From the NCBI GenBank assembly GCA_023853785.1, contig JAJIRX010000008.1, positions 1 to 64,000 on the forward strand: a stretch of DNA of 64,000 nt, given 5' to 3'. Below the pieces are notes generated by a model, which worked only from the letters and a program-made list of their open reading frames with translations, ran no database searches and was not told the origin of the DNA. This stretch comes from Psilocybe azurescens. Taxonomy: Eukaryota > Basidiomycota > Agaricomycetes > Agaricales > Agrocybaceae. A program made the position numbers and the translations under genes. This document shows positions 59,421 through 64,000 of this stretch, piece by piece (the first letter of the stretch is position 1; each line of letters begins with the position of its first letter).

Positions 59421-59727
59421 ACATCTATAATATAAGAGAGCACAACGACTAAGCTTTTCTGAAAGAGGAAATAAATGTTACATAAGTCAAATTACTTAAT
59501 CATGACAAAGCACACCATTGTGTTTTAGGGCCTGCAAAGCAGGGCCTTTTGAAACAAACAACCAGTGACTGATGGCAAACAATAAAATGGGTGCCACACA
59601 GCCTAAAAAAACATTCCGTGCCTAAATAATGCACCCCTCAATGTGTCTATTAGCTATTTCCAGTGGTGTTGAAGCATTTTTCTGTGGCTGTTGGCTTTGG
59701 TAAGCAGTTGTTATGGTGGAGACTATT

Positions 59728-60634
59728 CAGTACTTTACCATCCCCACACAGTCCATATGGACTCCACTGGACTCCACTGGACTCCACTGGACTTGCCTAT
59801 ATACTGAGTGTAAAAGGTAAACAGAGTCCAGTGGACTCCAGTGGATTCCACTGCACTTTAGTAGATCTTATACTATACAGTGAATATGGACTAAGATAAC
59901 TGCAGTCCACTGGAGTCCAGTGGACTTGATACAGTAAATAAATTCAATCTTAACATAAATTCAGATTAGTGGAATACAGTATATTAATAACTATCTAATA
60001 CATTACTATCTACATGTGAGGGCCAAGACAAAAGAAAGAAAAAGCGAATAAAAATAAAAATAAAAATAAAAATAAAAAAGGGGGGGCAGGAGCAGTACTT
60101 TACCATCATATGCATCATCTGTCGGGTCGTCAGTATGTGTGGTACCCTTTGTTGTCGTCTTTGCAGCCGCCGTCTGTGTCGTCTTCGCCCTTGTCATTGC
60201 TGTCGCAGCTGCTGTGCGTGTCCTCGTCGCAGCTGCCGTGGTGTGTCCTCATTGCAGCCGCTGTCCTCGCTGTCGTCGTACCTGTTGCTGTTGCCCTCAT
60301 TGCTGTTGCAGCCATTGTCGTTGTCCTCGCCTTTGTACGTGTCGACTGTGTCGTCCTTGTACCCGTCGCTGTCGTCTGCATCGTCATCGTAGCCGCCGTT
60401 GTACATGTCCGTACCCATTGCTGTCGCAGCCGCCATCCAGCGTCCTCATTTGCGTTGTCCTCGTCTGTGTTGTCCTTGTCCACGTTGTCTGCGTCCATCC
60501 TTGTTGCTGTCGCAGCTGCCGTCCACGTCCTTGTCCGCATTGTCCTTGTCCGCGTTGTCTGCATCCATCCTTGTACCCATTGCTGTCGCCCGCATTGCCG
60601 TTGTCATGACCGCCATCCTTGTCCCTGTTGTCCT

Positions 60635-60681
<47 letters not shown>

Positions 60682-61650
60682 TTGTCGCTGTCGCAGCCAT
60701 CGTCCTGGTCCCTGTCCCTGTCCTTTTCTCCATCGTCCCGATCCCGGTCCCTGTCCTCGTCGCCGTCATCTGTCCTCACCATCCTTGTACCCGTCTGCAC
60801 CCATCGCTGTCGCTGCCGCTGTCCTCGTCCTCGTCGTAGCCACCCTTGCCCTTGCCCTTGCCCTTGTCCTTGTCCTTGTCCGGGTCATCCTTGCCTACAT
60901 CCGGGCCCTTGCCTACGTCCTCGTCCAGGTCCTTGTCGTCGTGTTTGCGGTCGTCCTCATCCAGATCCTCATTGTTACTGTCATTGTCTTTGTTGTTGGC
61001 GTGGCCGTTGCAGTCGTTGTCATCCTCTGTTGCATCGGGTTGGCTGTCGCCTGGCTCTGACCGACGAGGTGGTGGTGGTGGTAGTCAGAAGAAAGGGTGG
61101 GGTCTGACAGACGTGTTCGTTTGATTGTTGTCGTGCCAATCAGCCGATGCCGGGCATGTGTGTGCGTCACATGCACCTGTGAAATTCTTACCCTGTGGAC
61201 TGAACTAAATGCAAAATTTTATTTATAGAGAGGCATTGCTCCCAATATATTTAAACATTGTCTCAATTAATTGTTATTGTGTAGTATCAACTTTATTTTA
61301 TTTTTTTGCAATTGATATTAATATTAATAACTAATGATTATACTTCAGATATTGTGTTAATTATTGCATCAACTGGACTGTGCTAATAAACATATTATTT
61401 GTTGTTATTCAGTGAATATTTAAGCCCCAGTCCAGTGGACTCCAGTGGACTTGACTGGACTCTCAATCCACTGGACTGAGACTGGACTGAAAATTTGGCA
61501 GGAGTCCAGTGCAAGTCCACTGGACTCCAGTGGACTGCAGTCCAGTCCAGTCCAGTGGACTACACAATCTGTGAGCCAGTTTGGCTGGACAGAGAGTCCA
61601 GTGGACTCCACTGGAGTCCATATGGATTGTGTGGGGAAAGGAAAGACCTC
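59728..61650 (-). mobile_element. Family A TIR element, copy 4
   Basis: Plus-strand left end CAGTACTTTACCATCCCCAC, right end GTGGGGAAAGGAAAGACCTC, flanked by AGACTATT (59720-59727, 61651-61658). Helitron 3 has the single-copy target. Orientation is opposite to copies 2 and 3, judged from the termini and from the internal conserved block. Dense GGACTCCA/TGGAGTCC arrays lie at 59755-59930 and 61430-61620. The interior holds the acidic repeat region but no tRNA-like segment that I can see. Confidence 0.9.
60110..61080 (-). repeat. Internal Asp/Asn/Gly-coding repeat region of family A copy 4
   Basis: Minus-strand GACAACGRCAR-type hexamers, including a pure (GGGACA)n run at 60618-60680, end in the conserved GTCGGAGCCAGGC block near 61045. 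A frame at about 60436-60230 reads MYNGGYDDDADDSDGYKDD and resembles the acidic frame of copy 3. Plus-strand open frames rich in Leu/Val/Pro are shadows of the repeat. Confidence 0.5.
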
Positions 61651-63346
61651 AGACTATTTATAAAAATTCAAATGCAAACCACTGAATAAATTTGCAAACA
61701 ATGAACACAATTGGGACAGTAAACAAGTTAGTATGAAATGAACTATCAGTTGGTGACAATGTTTTTGAATGGAACAGGGTGGAACTATTTAAATAAAGAT
61801 GTAGATAGAAAGATAGAACTGGGACACAATTTTACAACTGGAAATAGGCAGTCTCCAGTGCTGTACAGATAATAAAATTATTCTTTTTAGGATGAAGCTC
61901 CAGTGTGCTTTACTCATGTAGTGGGTAAAAATATAGACACAGTTAACTATTGGGCACAAGAACTAACATGTAAATTTTAATGTACTATAGACTGTAGATT
62001 AATGTGATTAATTTGCAGAACAACTGTAGTGGAGTGAGAGGACAGCTATTTTAATTGTGAAAAGTGTAGGATAGTTCCAGTTTTATATAAAATGCAAAGT
62101 AAGATTCTTTTTGTGAAAAATAATGTACACAATGATTGCTGAAGAGTGGGCTGGAGATATATTGAGGGAATGTATATTGTTATAGGCATAGTGCTGAAGG
62201 TGCCATGCTTTGTTGTGACATTTCCAAATGGTTTTGATTAAACTTAAAGGGTGGAGTGATAAAATATTTATATTATATTTAGTATAGAGGTGTGCAGCAC
62301 TGACTTAGTAAGGTGCAGGAGCACTGCATTGGCAAGCTTTAAAACTGATATGTAGTAGAGGAAATTGTGAGTGTGTGGATGCTATTTAAATAAAGATGTG
62401 GATATCAAGATAGTACTGGGATATAATTTCCTAATTGGAAATAGGCAGTCTACTGTTCTCTACAAGTGATAAATTTTTTTTTTTGATGATAAAGCTTCTG
62501 TGTGGTTTATGCATGTAAAAATAAATAGACTGTTAAGTATTGTGTGTGAAAATAGACTTTTAAATTTTAATAAACTATAGGTTGTAGATTGATGTGATTA
62601 ATTTGCAGACTATTTTGATTGTGAAGATAAAGAGTATAAGGCATGAAATTTAAAATGGCACAGAGCCACAGGTGCTGTGCATATGACATAATTTGTGGAT
62701 AGTCAATGAGTAGTACAGTATTGTATAAAATATAAAGTAGAATGACAATTGATTGGGAGTGGATATGGACAGGGGTGTAGATATTAAAACAGTTGCAGAC
62801 ATCATGACAAAGGTACTGTGGATTAGTTGGAGTAGGTCTAATATTATTTGAAATTTTGGTTTCAGATTTACAAAGCAAAGAAATATTTAATGGACACAGA
62901 ATGTAGAGATCTGTATATATATATTTGTGTATTTGGTCACTTTTTAGATAAGGACAGAAATATTGACTGTTATTGACTGTGAGTATATATAATTTGACTA
63001 TAGAAGTGCTGTGTAGCTCTATAATGGACTTCAAAAATACCAGCAAGCTGTTGGCCTGGCTGTGAAGCAAGGGAGGGGTGAGCTGTGGTCATCTCCTGCC
63101 CACATGTTATATGAAAGATAATTGTTGTTTATTTTTGAGTGAGGAGGTGTGAAGCAGAGGGGGGGAATGAGCGAAGCTCATTCCCCACAAAAAAAATATA
63201 TATTATATAGATGACTGCTATGATTAATTTCTTTAATGAGGTGTGAAGTGCTGATATAAGGGGGGATGAGCGAAGCTCATTCCCCCCAAGATATAATAAT
63301 TGTAATTGGTATTATTTATTTTTCAATGAGGAGGTGCAGGGTGCTG

Positions 63347-64000
63347 TGATTCTTTACTTTTGTTCCACCCCTTAATTTGTTGTAAACTACTGGACACGTA
63401 TAACAATTTACTGTAGCACACTTATCATAATCAATTCTACTCAATATCTGGCTTACTGAGCACCTTGCTTGTCAATGTGGTGGCAAGGGAGAGAAAGAGA
63501 AAGCGTGTGAAAGTGTCAATAGTGCTGTGATAGCATGCTGAAATTTTCATGCTGCGTTGCCAGATAAAGTCATTGCGCAACTGTTTGGCTTGAGTGGCTT
63601 GGAATTTTTGGGGTACATACAGACCTGTTCAACTTATTCTCATGCTTTCCTTCTTCACACTGACCATACTGTCCTCCTAGGTTCGACACTATAAACACAT
63701 CAACAGGTAGGTTTAGAAAGCAGTAGATACTTTATATGTCGATGAAAAATTGAATAATGTGATGAATCAAGTGGTAAACGCTATAGAGAGCGGAATGAGA
63801 GTTTTTATAAGTGTATTTTTGTACCATTGTATCCTACACTGACCCTGACCCAGTGCAATTATAACACAAAAGTCAGTGTAGATACAGTAAAGTCTGAACG
63901 TGAACACATATATTTCTTAGAATACGAGATGAAGAATGTATGTTATGTCTTCTTATATCAAACTTTCTGTACTTACATCTTGGACAAAGATAGATTCAAG
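63347..64000. other. Right-hand flank, no gene seen
   Basis: AT-rich sequence after the truncated Helitron 4; no terminus, domain or tRNA was recognised. Confidence 0.4.

Larger units (their letters stand above)
59424..63346 (+). mobile_element. Helitron 4 (non-autonomous, 3'-truncated), hosting family A copy 4
   Basis: Starts TCTATAATATAAGAGAG at 59424 after an A. Its interior aligns with Helitrons 1 and 3. Hairpin modules recur near 63165 and 63265, but the terminal block stops after GAGGAGGTGCAGGGTGCTG, so the 3' hairpin and CTCG end are lost. No coding sequence of its own. Confidence 0.85.

Noticed and set aside
60110..61060. A 316-codon Val/Leu/Pro-rich open frame on the plus strand
   Set aside because: Produced by the hexamer repeat (e.g. 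the GTCCCT run) in family A copy 4; the membrane-like composition is an artefact of repeat translation.

Overview
The window looks like a heterochromatin-like, transposon-packed stretch of a filamentous basidiomycete genome, most likely an Agaricomycete (mushroom-forming fungus). The evidence is short GT-AG introns with CTGAY-like branch sites, a C2/NACHT/WD40 NLR-type gene with nearly identical WD40 repeats, a PCNA-like gene with three small introns, chromodomain-bearing Ty3/gypsy retrotransposons, Rep/Pif1 Helitrons, and hAT and Tc1 relics. I cannot name the species.

Layout. 1-5989: a broken Ty3/gypsy chromovirus (plus strand). 7126-13229: a TIR element built from GGACTCCA repeats (called family A here), split by a foldback element with arms of about 0.8-1.3 kb (8871-12742) that itself carries a solo LTR. 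13230-13866: a Tc1/mariner relic. 14071-22940: two Helitrons directly abutting head to tail; the second is autonomous-sized, with a decayed Rep-helicase gene whose P-loop is split by an 840 bp TIR insert. 23420-29017: a minus-strand NLR (C2-like domain, NACHT, about 17 WD40 repeats). 29666-30558: a minus-strand PCNA copy with an internal deletion. 30784-33479: GC-rich degraded coding sequence. 33480-35728: a hAT relic carrying a 312 bp MITE. 37605-53264: a second, much larger foldback element, opened by two family A insertions, one of which contains a nested copy and then a second chromovirus (46008-52759). 55098-57226: Helitron 3 (minus). 57688-59258: a conserved fungal gene of unknown function. 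59424-63346: Helitron 4, interrupted by a family A copy (59728-61650).

The history can be read from target-site duplications and from paralogous empty sites inside the window. Foldback 2 came first; family A copies then entered each arm (8 bp duplications AAAAACAG and CAGAATGT), and a chromovirus later landed inside one of them (5 bp duplication AGTGG). Helitron 3 preserves the unoccupied version of the site that copy 4 duplicated in Helitron 4.

The least familiar material is (1) family A: 8 bp target duplications, CTTTAC-type termini, subterminal GGACTCC/GGAGTCC palindromic arrays, a tRNA-like segment with A and B boxes in two copies, and an internal Asp/Asn/Gly-rich repeat region; (2) foldback elements whose long arms contain tandem repeats; (3) a third ORF downstream of pol in the chromovirus, encoding a Gag-like protein with two zinc knuckles. 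Nearly every coding region carries single-base frameshifts, including the host-like PCNA and NLR genes. Real decay and uncorrected assembly indels cannot be separated from sequence alone.
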